Assembly: GCA_946405625.1 (NCBI GenBank)
Contig: CAMJHQ010000019.1
Span: 1 to 64,000, forward strand
Source of the DNA: an uncultured Lachnospiraceae bacterium
GTDB lineage: Bacteria > Bacillota > Clostridia > Lachnospirales > Lachnospiraceae
Direction: 5' to 3'
DNA length: 64,000 nucleotides
The position numbers and the translations under genes are program-made. Below the pieces are notes generated by a model. The model had not been told where the DNA came from. It saw only the letters and a list, made by a program, of their open reading frames with translations, and made no database searches. Within the stretch, counting starts at the first letter, position 1. Each line of letters starts with the position of its first letter. Below are positions 46,587-54,909 of the stretch, piece after piece.

Positions 46587-47297
46587 TCAACATGCTGAAG
46601 AATAATACTCTTCTCCTGTTTCAAGACATATTACTGCTAATTTGCCACCCGGAATTCCACAACCACAGTCTATGGCTATATGCATATTCTCTTTATATAT
46701 ATAGCCTGGATTCGGATTATTTTTTATGTATTGAGTTGGTGTATGTCCCGTAACTACATATTTATCATCAAAATAACGAATACTATAATCAGTTGAATCC
46801 CAAACAAGGTTTTTTATAGAATAGTTTTCTATTTGTTTTTTCGGAGAATAATCTCCCAAACCAGCATGAACAAGAAAAAACTTCTTATCATTAACAATCA
46901 GTTCCTCATACATTGAAAAACTCAATATATACTCAATTATTTTGGCTTTCATTACAGAGTCCAATTGCTTGAACTCATTTACAGTTGTTTCACATCCATT
47001 CCTTTGCCAATCTATAAGATTACCTAACATTTCAGCATCAATAGAATCAGTATCTTTAAGATTTTTGCCGGAATTTAAAAAACGCAATCCATCTAATGCC
47101 ATAAGCTCATGATTACCAACCAAACAAATCACGTTAGACATTTCCATCAACTTTTGTAATGTCTTAATGGGGTGTGGACCACGATCTACGATATCTCCCA
47201 ATATGTATAAAGTATCTGTATCCTTTAATTGAATTTTTTCAATAAGTTCTATAAACTTGTCATATTCTCCGTGAATATCGCCCATCACGTAATTCAT
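46587..47297 (-). CDS. PP2A/ApaH-like metallophosphoesterase
   Basis: A 236-residue calcineurin-like phosphoesterase of the PrpA/ApaH type. All metal-binding motifs are present: GDIHGEYDKF (residue ~7), GDIVDRGPHPI (~34), GNHELMALDG (~61), then HAGLG and VTGHTPTQYI. Substrates of this group are phosphoproteins, diadenosine polyphosphates or other nucleotides. Within this island a nucleotide or RNA-end phosphate is plausible but unproven. It is fourth in the unit starting at the 49.4-kb operator. Confidence 0.88.
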   Translation of the reverse strand: MNYVMGDIHGEYDKFIELIEKIQLKDTDTLYILGDIVDRGPHPIKTLQKLMEMSNVICLVGNHELMALDGLRFLNSGKNLKDTDSIDAEMLGNLIDWQRNGCETTVNEFKQLDSVMKAKIIEYILSFSMYEELIVNDKKFFLVHAGLGDYSPKKQIENYSIKNLVWDSTDYSIRYFDDKYVVTGHTPTQYIKNNPNPGYIYKENMHIAIDCGCGIPGGKLAVICLETGEEYYSSAC

Positions 47298-47298
47298 G

Positions 47299-47718
47299 TC
47301 ATTCTCCTATATTTCCACTAGCAATACAGTAGCCATATGATACATTATCCCAATAAATTTTCCCGGATAAATCGGAAACTGAAATACTTGCAGAACTTAC
47401 ATATGGGTGTGAAAGCAAGAAATCTACAATTATTTGATACCAATTTGTATCTATTGCAGCAATTCTGAATGTCAATTTATCATCATTCCATAGTCTAACC
47501 TTACACCAATCTCGATTATAAGAGTGTAATATAGAAGCTTTTGAATCATCTGAATGTGTAGCTTTCCAAACTCTGCAAATATCTTTTTCCTGCTCTGACC
47601 CATAACTTGAAACTATATCTACGATACTATCAAATTCAAATGATTCTGTAGGATGAGCATAAACGTCTATGCAGGCACCGGACTTATTTATTAACCAGGC
47701 TTTCCCAAATGAATCCAT
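47299..47718 (-). CDS. Hypothetical protein
   Basis: About 139 residues, no signal or membrane segment. It has alternating beta-strands with Trp/Tyr (KAWLINKSGACIDVYAHP, SGKIYWDNVSYGYCI). I do not recognise it. The start at 47718 (GGAG 9 nt before the ATG) is preferred to GTG 47751, which overlaps the preceding stop but has no ribosome site. It lies one base before the phosphoesterase gene. Confidence 0.55.
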   Translation of the reverse strand: MDSFGKAWLINKSGACIDVYAHPTESFEFDSIVDIVSSYGSEQEKDICRVWKATHSDDSKASILHSYNRDWCKVRLWNDDKLTFRIAAIDTNWYQIIVDFLLSHPYVSSASISVSDLSGKIYWDNVSYGYCIASGNIGE

Positions 47719-47747
47719 ACTTCTTATCTCCTTACATTGATTGCAAA

Positions 47748-48944
47748 TCACTCAACAACAGTATCTTCACATATGTAATTATCATTTACGCTGATGAACG
47801 ATGCCGGTTCAAACGGATCATGATCGTTGATATGACACTCTCTCATAAATTGAAATCCCTTCAATTCAGTATCATCCGTATAAAATGTTATACGATGGAC
47901 AAAATATACTATAGCGTCATCTTCTCTTTTCCTTTCCCACACTTCTATCTTTCCACCATTTGAAGTCATAGTCTCCAGATAGTATAAAGCTTCATCGATA
48001 TCTGCATACATACCAGCCGGAATGTATTTATATGTTCCTTTATATTCAACACATTCCCATAGATACATAACGATATCGTCATTACTTCCATCCATACCTT
48101 CTATCCATGAGACAGCAATATCAAAATCATTATTAGCATGTGTAAAAGAATGCTCATATGTATTCATGAGAACTTGTCTCAATTCATCTTTATTCCCATT
48201 ATTACATTTCCATTCAGAAACTTTTCTTATAAGTTCACAACAAATATCTTCTTTTTCAGAAAGCAGTTCGATTATTTTCTTTTTCTTTTTTATTGAAGCA
48301 TCAGCCTTGCAGATCATTCTTTTCAAGTCATTCTTGCATAGTTTCTCCCCATTATTCTTCAGTATAAGATTCAGCATCTCATCGAAGTTTTTCTCATATT
48401 TGAAAAGAACATCTATATCAACCACATCCCCATTAAATAAATCTGTGTCAATCTTGTCCTCATCATATCTTTCAGCCAATATGTATTCCTGTAAATCTTC
48501 AAGCTCTTTTATTTCAGTGATATCTCCTCTTTTGACGTTATATACTGAACACTTTTTACAATACCCAAGAAATGCAAGCATTCCGATAAACACATCTATA
48601 TCTGTCCCATCCCAGGCAAAGAAACCCTCGTCACATTTCTCAGCCATTAAACATTGAATTAATGGATCCAGACTGAATTCATGCTGCCTTATATATATCA
48701 TTCTATAAGGCCACTCCCCTATATTCACTCTTGGCCATTCTTCATACTCATCACTGTCTCTCATAGAAATAATCGTGACATTCCTATATTTTAAATCAGC
48801 CAGATACTTCTGAATCTCGAAATCTCCGTAATTATATTCAGACACAAAAATGTCTGATTCGATCCTAATATATTCATCTATCTTACGAGTTATTATGTTT
48901 TCACTGCTGCAGGACATCTGCACCCCATAACAAAATACTTTCAT
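47748..48944 (-). CDS. Second SLOG-like protein, unknown function
   Basis: About 398 residues. The N-terminal ~140 residues follow the same plan as the protein at 42869-44536: MKVFCYGVQMSCSSENI, DIFVSEYNYGDFEIQKYLADLKYRNV, and GFFAWDGTDIDVFIGML. The two are therefore paralogous domains. In place of the Gly-rich loop it has SEYNYGDFEI, so ligand binding may differ. The middle is helical and charged, with a Lys run, and the C terminus is unrecognised. ATG 48944 is chosen for GGAGAG 5 nt before it; it overlaps the end of the frameshifted SLOG gene by none. Confidence 0.65.
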   Translation of the reverse strand: MKVFCYGVQMSCSSENIITRKIDEYIRIESDIFVSEYNYGDFEIQKYLADLKYRNVTIISMRDSDEYEEWPRVNIGEWPYRMIYIRQHEFSLDPLIQCLMAEKCDEGFFAWDGTDIDVFIGMLAFLGYCKKCSVYNVKRGDITEIKELEDLQEYILAERYDEDKIDTDLFNGDVVDIDVLFKYEKNFDEMLNLILKNNGEKLCKNDLKRMICKADASIKKKKKIIELLSEKEDICCELIRKVSEWKCNNGNKDELRQVLMNTYEHSFTHANNDFDIAVSWIEGMDGSNDDIVMYLWECVEYKGTYKYIPAGMYADIDEALYYLETMTSNGGKIEVWERKREDDAIVYFVHRITFYTDDTELKGFQFMRECHINDHDPFEPASFISVNDNYICEDTVVE

Positions 48945-48961
48945 ACGTTCTCTCCAATCTA

Positions 48962-49325
48962 TCAGATATCGCAAATGTATGTTTTCACATTGTTCTTCTC
49001 AGCTAATTTAATCATGGATCCTGTTCCCTTGGATTTATAATCCCAGAAAGCTATCAACGCTCCATTTTCACCCACATATTCAGCCACTTCTTTATTTCTT
49101 ACAGGTCCTGCACTTCTTCCATATTTTTTCCAATTAGCATTAAATACTTTTAAAACAATCCATTTTTTCATTAGCATACTTTTCAGCCATTATATCTACG
49201 CCTGAAGCTCCACCTGATACTATTTCTGATATTTCAATTGCATTATTATGAATTATCTTTTCCAATTCACTTTTGAATAAGTCATAATCATTAAAGCCTC
49301 TTAATCCGGCAATTATCACTTTCAT
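48962..49325 (-). pseudogene. YspA/DUF2493-type SLOG protein, frameshifted
   Basis: Two frames together encode one ~120-residue SLOG-family protein. The first (from ATG 49325, with GGAAGGAG 7 nt upstream) gives MKVIIAGLRGFNDYDLF and VSGGASGVDIMAEKYA. The second gives VFNANWKKYGRSAGPVRNK and FWDYKSKGTGSMIKLAEK, the other half of the family signature. The join falls at a run of six A near 49160; five A would restore one frame. Either it is a recent pseudogene, a sequencing error, or frameshifting is used. It is the first gene of its unit. Confidence 0.8.
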
Positions 49326-49376
49326 CACCGGTCTCCTTCCTGATATTTGACACATGATTATTTGCTTCTGTATCAT

Positions 49377-49411
49377 ATTGTATACGGAGTTATGGGACAA
49401 ATATGTCACAT
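49377..49411 (-). promoter_or_regulatory. Island operator-promoter 2
   Basis: Dyad ATGTGACATATTTGTCCCAT (49411-49392, - strand) with TACAAT 9 nt later. It lies 67 nt before the SLOG start and inside the end of the upstream PTP-like gene. Confidence 0.8.
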
Positions 49412-49933
49412 TAGTATCTGCCAACGCACGTATTTCCCGGCATTTTTGTTTTTCTGTGCAGTTTTATAAGCCTCATCATTTATTCTCAATCTATCTGAAA
49501 CCGCTTCATCTGACATATCAATACCAAACTCCCTACAAAGTTCTCTGAAAACAAGATAATTTGGCGTATAATATGGATTCTTCCATACATCATCATCGCT
49601 TCTATTCGACATGAGCATCAACACAGCTGCACACCCTGTACTTTTCGAACCACCCTTTGAACAGCAAATATATAAATCAGTAATACATTCCGGAAGATTA
49701 CGGATAAACTTTATGATCATCCTGGCATGTTCTCGTGTAAATGCACCATATAGTTCTGTACTCTCAACATCCTGAATATCTACAACAAGTTTTCTTATCT
49801 TAATTCTATTTAATCCCGGCGTGGTTCGTGTAGTGAGGGTTATCATTGCACAATCCTCCAAAGGAATATCAAACACACTCTCTGATATTGCAGTTACTGC
49901 CAGAATATGGATCACATACTTTTTTATATACAT
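49406..49933 (-). CDS. PTP-like protein with C-x5-K active-site loop
   Basis: A 175-residue protein resembling the small dual-specificity-phosphatase-like family of Clostridia. Its conserved loop, normally C-D-A-G-x-S-R-S, reads YICCSKGGSKSTGCAAVLM here. The catalytic Arg is Lys, and the Asp after Cys is Ser. It is thus probably inactive or altered, perhaps a binding module. N-PHYxPN-like NPYYTPNYLVFRELCREFGI fits the family. The start 49933 covers the family N terminus; 49846 has the better ribosome site (GGAGG, 8 nt). It overlaps the small interrupted frame upstream. Confidence 0.65.
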   Translation of the reverse strand: MYIKKYVIHILAVTAISESVFDIPLEDCAMITLTTRTTPGLNRIKIRKLVVDIQDVESTELYGAFTREHARMIIKFIRNLPECITDLYICCSKGGSKSTGCAAVLMLMSNRSDDDVWKNPYYTPNYLVFRELCREFGIDMSDEAVSDRLRINDEAYKTAQKNKNAGKYVRWQILM

Positions 49934-50103
49934 ATCTTCTTTTTTATAACCTCCAGCTGTGCATTAAAATCCGCATCCATTTTTCTCTTCTCTTCGACTC
50001 TTTTTTCCGGTAATTACAGTTCGAAAATAACGATGCCAACATCATACTGTGTTTCAAGAAGTTTCATTATATTGTCCCAGTTTTCTATAATATTTTGCTT
50101 CAT
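49924..50103 (-). pseudogene. Small leader gene interrupted by an in-frame stop
   Basis: From ATG 50103 a frame of 29 codons (MKQNIIENWDNIMKLLETQY...) ends at TAA 50016-50014. The same frame then stays open for 29 more codons (LPEKRVEEKRKMDADFNAQL...) and ends overlapping the PTP-like start. The reading is protein-like on both sides, so this is probably one 59-codon gene with a nonsense mutation. The ATG lies 51 nt after the operator, as in the other units. Confidence 0.5.
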
Positions 50104-50138
50104 CCTTTATCCCCGAATAATACAAATATATTTGAATG

Positions 50139-50173
50139 ATTATATACCCTGTCATGTACCATTTTAGTCACAT
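50139..50173 (-). promoter_or_regulatory. Island operator-promoter 3
   Basis: Dyad ATGTGACTAAAATGGTACAT (50173-50154, - strand) with TATAAT 9 nt later, before the small interrupted gene and the PTP-like gene. Confidence 0.82.
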
Positions 50174-50239
50174 AAAAAAGGCGACATTTCTGCCGCCCTA
50201 AAACACTTGATTTCAATAATATATAAATAATATGTAAAA

Positions 50240-50881
50240 CTAACTCTTATGCATAAAGTCACATGTTTTATTAATTTCTTCTTTAAGTATTCTCTCCCCA
50301 CATGTTTCTTTTGCTCTACTCCAATAGTAATAATCAAACATTATTCGATTAATCTTTAATCCTGATATAGAAATAATTGAATCAATTGCTTTCTGATAAT
50401 TCTCATATTCTCCTTCTTTATTCTCAAGCGTGCTCCAAGCTTTATATTTATCATAACCAGGCTTTTCATTAAAAAAATATTTATAGCATTCAAACACGAA
50501 CTTCATCATATAACTATCCATCGGTGCATCACATTTATTAAAATGTTTTGCAATCTTTGGATTGTCATAGTATTTGACATATATATATTTCATAGTCATA
50601 TTGATTAGCTTTTGAATCTTTCCGAATAAAAATGCATCAATCTTTTTATTGCTCTTATTATTCTCTTCAATTATTTTATTTACGGTCTCATCAAAACTCG
50701 GATTATTGTCACCATTTATTATGCTCTCTGCATATTCTTTCACAGCATTTTTGATTCCGCTAATATCTATCAAATTTTTCTTTTCACCTTCTTTTGATAC
50801 TCGATTCATCGCATCATTTACTGCCATCTCGTAGTAAAAATCAAATATAAAATCATCTATTATAATTCGTTTATTAACCAT
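50240..50881 (-). CDS. Hypothetical helical protein
   Basis: About 213 residues, predominantly charged helices with many Tyr and Asn. No known motif is recognised. It begins MVNKRIIIDDFIFDFYYEMA, and the C terminus has YYYWSRAKETCGERILKEEI. ATG 50881 is chosen because AGGAG is 8 nt upstream, while the ATG 6 nt earlier touches the ribosome site. It is the second gene of the unit that starts at the operator at 51.9 kb, 34 nt after its partner. Confidence 0.6.
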   Translation of the reverse strand: MVNKRIIIDDFIFDFYYEMAVNDAMNRVSKEGEKKNLIDISGIKNAVKEYAESIINGDNNPSFDETVNKIIEENNKSNKKIDAFLFGKIQKLINMTMKYIYVKYYDNPKIAKHFNKCDAPMDSYMMKFVFECYKYFFNEKPGYDKYKAWSTLENKEGEYENYQKAIDSIISISGLKINRIMFDYYYWSRAKETCGERILKEEINKTCDFMHKS

Positions 50882-50914
50882 ACCCATTTCTCCTTCTTTA
50901 CTTTTTATTATTCA

Positions 50915-51817
50915 TCATTCAATCACATTGAAAAAATGACCATAGACCCATAGTGCTCTATCTACATCTCTGTTAGTTTTCCATTCATCTTCGTTGTTAT
51001 AATACATTTTGCAAAATTCTTTCAATAATTCAATATAGTCTGAATAGATCCCCTTTTTTAAAATATTTTGAGCTGCTTTTGTGTCCTTTGATGGCAAAGA
51101 ACATCCTCGAACTATAGTTTCATCTGTTATAACTATCCTATCCTTTTCAATACACTTTAATTTCCATGCAACCAAGGACGCCATAGCAAAACGATCAAAT
51201 ATTGGATATTCAGTGTTCGTAATAAAGTGTAAAAGCGTAATGAGATAAACAGTTCCTATCCCCCTCATCAGTTCCTTATACGTTGAATCATTTGATAAAT
51301 TCAACAGTTCACTCCAAGCTGATTGTACATCTTTAGATTTACAATAATTCTTCTTAATGTCTTTTATCTCTTTTGCAATAGGTTCAAATTCATTCCATTC
51401 AACTTTACGCTGATAAGGTATTTGAAGAGAAACAAAACAATCCTCTTTATCACTTTCTTTCCAGTTTTTATCATATTCTATAATTGGTCCTGTTTCACCG
51501 GTTTTATTATAATTTATTTTTCCAGTTTTCCATGCAAGAATCCGGAAGATATCTTTAGCTTTCCAATCTGACTTCCGACAATCATTATATATCTGTTCTT
51601 CAACCCATCTTCGTGTTTTTTCTATACTGTCTGGTTGAATAATATCGTCAACGTCATCATCAATAAAGTATGATTTAGAATACCCTTTATGAAACTCAAC
51701 TTCTTCTCCTAATGCACAACAAGTTTCTATTATTATATTGTTTGGAAATCGATACTGAGTCCATTTCGTATATTTCAACTCTCTTTCATCCCACTGATTT
51801 ATAAGATCATTATTCAT
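50915..51817 (-). CDS. Unrecognised family, paralogue of 52984-53691
   Basis: A 300-residue soluble protein. The C-terminal ~150 residues align with the gene at 52984: GIGTVYLITLLHFITNTEYPIFDRFA against VGAVYLITILFFLSDKEYPIYDYFA, and RDVDRALWVYGHFF against RELDRALWVYGHYK. A middle segment (ILAWKTGKI against LWKAGRL) also fits. The Y-P-I-x-D-x-F-A helix pattern faintly recalls helix-hairpin-helix DNA glycosylases, but I would not assign that. GGAGG 6 nt before ATG. It is first in its operator unit. Confidence 0.65.
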   Translation of the reverse strand: MNNDLINQWDERELKYTKWTQYRFPNNIIIETCCALGEEVEFHKGYSKSYFIDDDVDDIIQPDSIEKTRRWVEEQIYNDCRKSDWKAKDIFRILAWKTGKINYNKTGETGPIIEYDKNWKESDKEDCFVSLQIPYQRKVEWNEFEPIAKEIKDIKKNYCKSKDVQSAWSELLNLSNDSTYKELMRGIGTVYLITLLHFITNTEYPIFDRFAMASLVAWKLKCIEKDRIVITDETIVRGCSLPSKDTKAAQNILKKGIYSDYIELLKEFCKMYYNNEDEWKTNRDVDRALWVYGHFFNVIE

Positions 51818-51878
51818 AAAGCACCTCCATATTGAATCTATATAATTATATCAACTTGATTTTTTGTTTCTGAATCAT

Positions 51879-51913
51879 ATATTATACGTGTAGATGAGGT
51901 AAATTTGTCACAT
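51879..51913 (-). promoter_or_regulatory. Island operator-promoter 4
   Basis: Dyad ATGTGACAAATTTACCTCAT (51913-51894, - strand). TATAAT starts 7 nt later, and the hexamer at the common 9-nt position is TAATAT. It precedes the gene starting at 51817. Confidence 0.82.
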
Positions 51914-51951
51914 CCTATAAGAGACCACTATTAGTGGTCTTCTGTAATTAA

Positions 51952-52866
51952 TTAGTTTCTTGTGAGTTTTGAAGAAATATCGCTTATAATCGAATCTATA
52001 TCTTTCTTATACTTTCCATCAACTTGCTCTTCAATATAATTACTGAGCTCTTCTTGATCAAACTCGCCCTGTTGAACAGCTCTATTAAATCTATACAGTA
52101 CATTTCTCATGTCATCTGTTATACGACTTTCACATTGTTCCTTAAAAAAGTTGTCGCAACTATAATATGCCTCTGCCATAGCTCCGGCGATATCTGTAAG
52201 AGTATCACAATCGCCGCCGAGAGATACTGCTGTTCTAATTACATCTTCAAAACTTACTCCTTCCAGAAATGCAGTAATCGCTTCGGGAACAGTCTCCTGA
52301 CAGCTTTCTACATGATAATATTCTGGCCGGATCTCGTCACATGTTCTGGATAAATCATAACCAAATTCATTTATAACATATTCTTTTATTTTATCTTTTG
52401 ACATTCCATTTCTTGAAAGAAATATCACTGATGCAACTGACTCTGCACCTTTTATACCTTCTGGATGATTATGAGTGATTTCAGCGGTCCACCTAGCGAC
52501 TTTTCTGGTCACTTCTATCGTATTATAAAGCCATCCGGCAGCCGATACCCTCATTGCTGAACCATTTCCGAAACTTCCATATGGTTCTGATTTTTCAGAA
52601 AAAAGCCAGCTACCGAACATTCCACCATACCCAGCATTTGGAATGGCTCTTCCCCATTTTTTCATATTGCGTATCAATAAATGCTTTGCTGTCTTTTCAT
52701 CTGGTTCTTTTCCTGCATTCAAAAGTGCCTCGGCTACGGCAATGGTCATAACAGAATCATCTGTAAACTCGGATGAGCTGTCAAAAAGATTAAACTCTTT
52801 AACTTTAGGACTCCTATCAAATTCAAATCTGCTTCCTATGATATCTCCCAGAATTGCTCCGTACAT
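51952..52866 (-). CDS. ADP-ribosylglycohydrolase (DraG family)
   Basis: A 304-residue all-helical hydrolase that removes ADP-ribose from proteins, nucleic acids or small molecules. It has the first metal-binding motif in EFTDDSVMTIAVAEALL (T-D-D-S) and the second in SLGGDCDTLTDIAGAMAEAYY (G-G-D-x-D-T), both complete, so it should be active with Mg2+. GDIIGSRFEF at the N terminus is typical. No ADP-ribosyltransferase is recognisable in the window, so it may reverse a host or invader modification. AGGAG is 12 nt upstream of ATG. Confidence 0.93.
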   Translation of the reverse strand: MYGAILGDIIGSRFEFDRSPKVKEFNLFDSSSEFTDDSVMTIAVAEALLNAGKEPDEKTAKHLLIRNMKKWGRAIPNAGYGGMFGSWLFSEKSEPYGSFGNGSAMRVSAAGWLYNTIEVTRKVARWTAEITHNHPEGIKGAESVASVIFLSRNGMSKDKIKEYVINEFGYDLSRTCDEIRPEYYHVESCQETVPEAITAFLEGVSFEDVIRTAVSLGGDCDTLTDIAGAMAEAYYSCDNFFKEQCESRITDDMRNVLYRFNRAVQQGEFDQEELSNYIEEQVDGKYKKDIDSIISDISSKLTRN

Positions 52867-52882
52867 ATTCTATGAACGCTCC

Positions 52883-52968
52883 TTATTTTTCTATATCAAA
52901 ATAATCTATAGTGGCATGGCCATAAACCCACAAAGCTTGATATAATTCCCTAGAAATATACATCGTAC
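52883..52968 (-). pseudogene. C-terminal remnant of a third ALWVYGH paralogue
   Basis: After the stop of the 52984-53691 gene, a short frame ending at TAA 52885-52883 encodes SRELYQALWVYGHATIDYF, which matches the C-terminal R-x-L/V-D-R-ALWVYGH of the two full paralogues. A neighbouring frame upstream (KWIFEWYDVYF) probably belongs to the same decayed gene, separated by a frameshift. It is a stub from tandem duplication and loss. Confidence 0.65.
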
Positions 52969-52983
52969 CATTCAAAAATCCAT

Positions 52984-53691
52984 TTACTGAATTTCTTTTT
53001 TGTAATGACCATATACCCATAATGCTCTATCTAACTCTCTTTCTATGTTATGATATCCCAAAACATGATCAAGCAAATATATATACTCTCCATACATGGC
53101 AAAAACCTTATCTTTTTCCTTTTTATCCGGTGCTGCACCCACAAAAACCTCATGAGGTTTCTTTTTCAAATACAAAGCCTTTACAGCCTTATGAGCAAAA
53201 TAATCATAAATAGGATATTCTTTATCACTCAAAAAAAACAATATCGTAATTAAATATACAGCTCCGACATTCTTTAGTTTTACTTGTTCTGAGATTTTCA
53301 ACAAACTATTGTAGTTTACTTTAAAGCTACCTTTTCCTTTTACTAGTGTCATTTTTTTAATCTCACTAATAAATTCATCAGCATTTTCTATCTTATGTCC
53401 CCTTCCGTTACGGACTTCACTAATTGAATTTGCATCCTTACATATAGCTTCATTTTTTTGTAGTCTTCCAGCTTTCCATAAAAAAACTCTCTTATCCAGA
53501 GGAATTGAATTATTTAGGACATTTTCTGCATATTCCTCGATAGCATATTGTGTCTTGTTTTTTAAAATAGTTCCTAGCACTTCTTTCTCTTTTTTGGTAT
53601 AGCTATCCTTAACAAAGTAAAACTGCTCATACGTTTCAATTAATGATTTTTTTTCAGCTTCATTCAAACTAAACACTTGTAAATTCCCCAT
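52984..53691 (-). CDS. Unrecognised family, paralogue of 50915-51817
   Basis: 235 residues. The C-terminal half is homologous to the 50915 protein (see GAVYLITILFFLSDKEYPIYDYF and LDRALWVYGH). The N-terminal ~70 residues are different and helical. No catalytic motif is recognised. The gene lies 123 nt after the WYL regulator gene without its own operator, so it is probably transcribed with it or from a separate weak promoter. It is followed directly by a remnant of the same family. Confidence 0.65.
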   Translation of the reverse strand: MGNLQVFSLNEAEKKSLIETYEQFYFVKDSYTKKEKEVLGTILKNKTQYAIEEYAENVLNNSIPLDKRVFLWKAGRLQKNEAICKDANSISEVRNGRGHKIENADEFISEIKKMTLVKGKGSFKVNYNSLLKISEQVKLKNVGAVYLITILFFLSDKEYPIYDYFAHKAVKALYLKKKPHEVFVGAAPDKKEKDKVFAMYGEYIYLLDHVLGYHNIERELDRALWVYGHYKKEIQ

Positions 53692-53814
53692 GATATTTTC
53701 CTTTCTCGATTAATTCTTATTAATGTAAGATTTAGCAATTATCATTCTTTTATTCCTTACTATATCCTGGATAATACGCAATCTCCAGTTAAAATCTTAC
53801 AGTATAAAAATACT

Positions 53815-54906
53815 TTATTTCTCATACGCCTCCACGGCTTTCTTCAGTTGCTCTACTATTTTCTTCCTTAATCTTTCCGGTCTGAGTACCATTACATCCG
53901 GTGCAAAGTTTAGTGCGAACTGCTCCATGGCACGTTCATTTGTGGTTGTTGATACGGTTACCCCTGTTTCATCTTTATCTGAAAACCTGACATCTGTTCC
54001 GAACATATCTATCACATCACCGATCATCGGAAGAACTACTCTGAAAGATACCATCACATCATCACTTGAATACATATACGGATGCTTCTTCATATAGTCA
54101 GCCAGATTAAGTTCTGCTTTATTTGACCATTTCAATTTCTTAAACGGTTTTATAGGTTCATTGGTAATCTCAATGTCAGAAATGCGGTCCAAACGATAAT
54201 TGGAGATATCATCATATTTGTCATAATTACATATGAGATAATACTTTCCCTCCCTTGCAGCCATCTGATAAGGTGAAACCAGATATATTCTTTCACTTCC
54301 GTCTTCACGTTTTTTGACATGCATTTTCTTATCGGTATCATATTCCAGATATTTAAATGTTATTTTCCTTTTCTTGCTAATTGATTCATCTATAAGTCCA
54401 ACATTAAGAAATAGAGCCTTATTATTTGATTTATCATCTGGAAGCGTTGAAATGTATTTAACCCTAGAACGGAAATGTTCGCTAGACAATCCTTCAATCT
54501 TCTCAACCAGATCTTTACATTCGCTATATGGTATATGTCTTGAAAAGAGCAAACCGTCTATCATGAGCCGTAGTTCATCATCAGTAAAATCTCTCACAAG
54601 ATAATAGTCTGACCAGATATAGTTATCTTCCTTGACTACCTCTCCGGTATCGGGATCTATTATTTTTTTCCCGGATTTATCCTTTACAGGCATCTTACGG
54701 ATTGTTTCTTTGTATTCGATTTCATAACCTAAATCCATAAGATTCATAATATTTCTACGGATACTTCTTCTGTTAGCCTCAATATCATATTGCTTATCAA
54801 GTATATCTATGATTTCATTTTGACTAAGTCGATGATTCTCATCGGAGTATCGCTTTAAGACTTCGAGAATATTCATCATTATTTTTTTCGGCGGCTTCCC
54901 AGTCAT
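53815..54906 (-). CDS. WYL-domain transcriptional regulator
   Basis: A 363-residue PafC/BrxR/CapW-type regulator. The winged helix-turn-helix lies at residues ~5-65 (LSQNEIIDILDKQY, RRSIRRNIMNLMDLG). The WYL domain at ~165-245 has YLVSPYQMAAREGKYYLICNY and NYRLDRISDIEI, and a WCX extension runs to the end (ERAMEQFALNFAPDVMVL). WYL domains sense ligands, often nucleic-acid-like, and such regulators control many defence loci. It is the only obvious DNA-binding regulator inside the operator regulon, and it lies 3 nt after the nuclease gene under operator 5, so it would be autoregulated. Confidence 0.92.
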   Translation of the reverse strand: MTGKPPKKIMMNILEVLKRYSDENHRLSQNEIIDILDKQYDIEANRRSIRRNIMNLMDLGYEIEYKETIRKMPVKDKSGKKIIDPDTGEVVKEDNYIWSDYYLVRDFTDDELRLMIDGLLFSRHIPYSECKDLVEKIEGLSSEHFRSRVKYISTLPDDKSNNKALFLNVGLIDESISKKRKITFKYLEYDTDKKMHVKKREDGSERIYLVSPYQMAAREGKYYLICNYDKYDDISNYRLDRISDIEITNEPIKPFKKLKWSNKAELNLADYMKKHPYMYSSDDVMVSFRVVLPMIGDVIDMFGTDVRFSDKDETGVTVSTTTNERAMEQFALNFAPDVMVLRPERLRKKIVEQLKKAVEAYEK

Positions 54907-54909
54907 CTC

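Noticed and set aside
48022-48657. 211-residue + strand frame
   Set aside because: It lies entirely antisense to the second SLOG-like gene, is Ser/Phe-rich as expected for an antisense shadow, and has no ribosome site.
50915-51817. Assignment of the ALWVYGH family as a DNA glycosylase
   Set aside because: The Y-P-I-x-D-x-F-A helix pattern is suggestive, but there is no hairpin-GPD motif or catalytic Lys/Asp that I can point to.
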